DNA from: Massilia sp.
GTDB lineage: Bacteria > Pseudomonadota > Gammaproteobacteria > Burkholderiales > Burkholderiaceae_D
Direction: 5' to 3'
Length of the DNA: 5,793 bases
NCBI GenBank assembly: GCA_003520365.1
Contig: DOUW01000452.1
Span: 1 to 5,793 of the forward strand
This document shows, piece by piece, positions 4,790 through 5,793 of this stretch (positions are counted from its first letter, which is position 1; every line of letters starts with the position of its first letter). The position numbers were made by a program, and so were the translations under genes. A model generated the notes under the pieces. It made no database searches, had not been told where the DNA came from, and saw only the letters and a list, made by a program, of their open reading frames with translations.

Positions 4790-5793
4790 TCAGCGCCCGG
4801 CATCCTTCTCGGCCGGCGCCAGCGCCACGTCGAACCGCACCAGGTCGCCCGCGCTGACCTGCCTGGCCGAGGCCGGCGGATCGAGCTTCCCGATCGCGAA
4901 CCCCGGCTGCACCTGCACGATCGACAGCGTGCCCACCGGCGCTTCCACCGTGCCGAGCGGCGCCAGGGGATCGCTGCCGTAGACCTGCTGGCGCGCATCA
5001 AGCCGGTAGACCACGAGCTGGTCGCCCGGCGCCACCGAGGAGGTGCTGCCGGCGTCGATGAAGACGCGCTCGCCCTGCACCTGCACCACTTTCGCCATGA
5101 AGGGCAGCGGCGCCAGGTCCTGGGCGATCTGGTCGGCGCCTTCGTCGAGCGCGCGCAGGATCGCGCCGCCAAACGGCGTGGCGGCGAAGCTGGCGCTGCC
5201 AAAAGGCTTGTCGCGGCCGATGCGCTGCTCGCCGACACCCTCGGCCACTGCCGTGCGGCGTGCGATCAGGGAGCCGGACAGGCCGTCGTAGACGTAGAAG
5301 GCGATCTCGATGCGGCGCGCATCCTTCTTGATCAATCCGTAATAAGCGGGCTTGCCGAACTTGCTCGCGTCGACGATCTCGCCGGCGATGACGAACTGGG
5401 CGTCGTGCATCGTGGCGATGCGGCGCACCGCGGCGACGTCGGTCGCCGGGCCGCTGGCGCCGGGCGCGATCACGTAGGGGCTGTCCTTGCCGAGGAACTT
5501 GCCGCTGCCGCTCAGGCGGCGCAGCAGTTCCTGCGGCAGGCGGGTGGCGATGTCGTCGACGTCGTCGAGCTGGGGCGAGCTGCGCAGGTGGAAGGGCGTG
5601 ACGACGATCTTCTTGCGGTAGCCGAGATTGAGGTTGCCGCGCGGACGGGCTTCCTCTTCCTTCACCTGGACGCGCACGTGCAGCAACTGGCCGGTCTGCC
5701 ACTCGCGCACGATGCTGTAGCGGTCGAATTCGGCGGCCGGCTGGATGCGGCTGCTGTCGAGGGTCTTGCCGCGCGTGCCGGCGCCGGCGGCGA
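4790..5793 (-). CDS. flgT: FlgT-like flagellar assembly protein, 5' truncated
   Basis: The minus-strand frame is open from the window end (first full codon ends at 5791) to TGA at 4790-4792, giving 333 residues. A GTG codon at 5710 is internal, since similarity-type sequence (DRYSIVREWQTGQLLHVRVQV) runs through it; the true start lies outside. Visible parts: the end of an N-terminal domain (~1-50), a middle domain beginning YRKKIVVTPF (~58-228) with a TolB-N/FlgT_M-like pattern (PQELLRRLSGSGKF, then DAQFVIAGEIVD), and a small beta-rich C-terminal domain (~231-322: AKVVQVQGERVFIDAGSTSSVAPGDQLVVYR). FlgT, known from Vibrio, is a periplasmic protein that helps build the H/T ring around the flagellar basal body; homologues occur in Burkholderiales. 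The signal peptide is not visible. No flagellar neighbour is in view, so the assignment rests on fold-like features only; an uncharacterised lipoprotein-like relative is the main alternative. Confidence 0.65.
   Translation of the reverse strand, partial: AAGAGTRGKTLDSSRIQPAAEFDRYSIVREWQTGQLLHVRVQVKEEEARPRGNLNLGYRKKIVVTPFHLRSSPQLDDVDDIATRLPQELLRRLSGSGKFLGKDSPYVIAPGASGPATDVAAVRRIATMHDAQFVIAGEIVDASKFGKPAYYGLIKKDARRIEIAFYVYDGLSGSLIARRTAVAEGVGEQRIGRDKPFGSASFAATPFGGAILRALDEGADQIAQDLAPLPFMAKVVQVQGERVFIDAGSTSSVAPGDQLVVYRLDARQQVYGSDPLAPLGTVEAPVGTLSIVQVQPGFAIGKLDPPASARQVSAGDLVRFDVALAPAEKDAGR

Noticed and set aside
4278..4857. Small open frames across the repeat cluster encoding VGSRTH- or PRGxxxPPY-like peptides
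   Set aside because: The shared peptide motifs are only translations of the palindromic repeat in different frames and strands; there are no ribosome-binding sites and no conserved length.

Overview
The window is GC-rich (visibly above 60%) with dense coding and strong G/C third-position bias. The protein families point to a Betaproteobacterium of the order Burkholderiales, most likely Oxalobacteraceae (Massilia/Duganella-like). That placement is an inference from remembered family resemblance, not from a search.

Layout. (1) Positions 3-1064, + strand: the C-terminal 353 residues of an M16 (insulinase-like) zinc-peptidase family protein, cut by the window start. (2) 1065-1411: a 347-base gap with an inverted pair of REP-like palindromes, a plausible intrinsic terminator (1242-1266), and a promoter region with a LexA (SOS) box of the form CTGT-N8-ACAG at 1382-1397. 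(3) 1412-4134, + strand: a two-gene operon with a 4-base ATGA overlap. The first gene is a radical SAM protein of the 'putative DNA modification/repair' family with a C-terminal helix-hairpin-helix. The second is a fusion of a DUF4130 domain to a UdgX-type uracil-DNA-binding domain with the KRR(L)H loop. (4) 4135-4789: a 655-base non-coding interval between convergent genes, holding seven more copies of the palindromic repeat. (5) 4790-5793, - strand: most of a FlgT-like flagellar assembly protein, cut by the window end.

How the parts work together. The radical SAM and DUF4130-UdgX genes look like one DNA-damage module: they are translationally coupled, both carry DNA-repair-type domains, and the SOS operator lies directly upstream. 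UdgX is known to bind uracil in DNA and to become covalently trapped on the excision product. What the radical SAM partner and DUF4130 do is, to my knowledge, unresolved, so this is the most interesting system here. The nine palindromes share a GTAG tetranucleotide next to an 8-bp stem whose bases change in compensating pairs. That is the hallmark of REP elements mobilised by RAYT (IS200/IS605-like) transposases; no such transposase gene is in the window. The M16 and FlgT genes look like unrelated neighbours.
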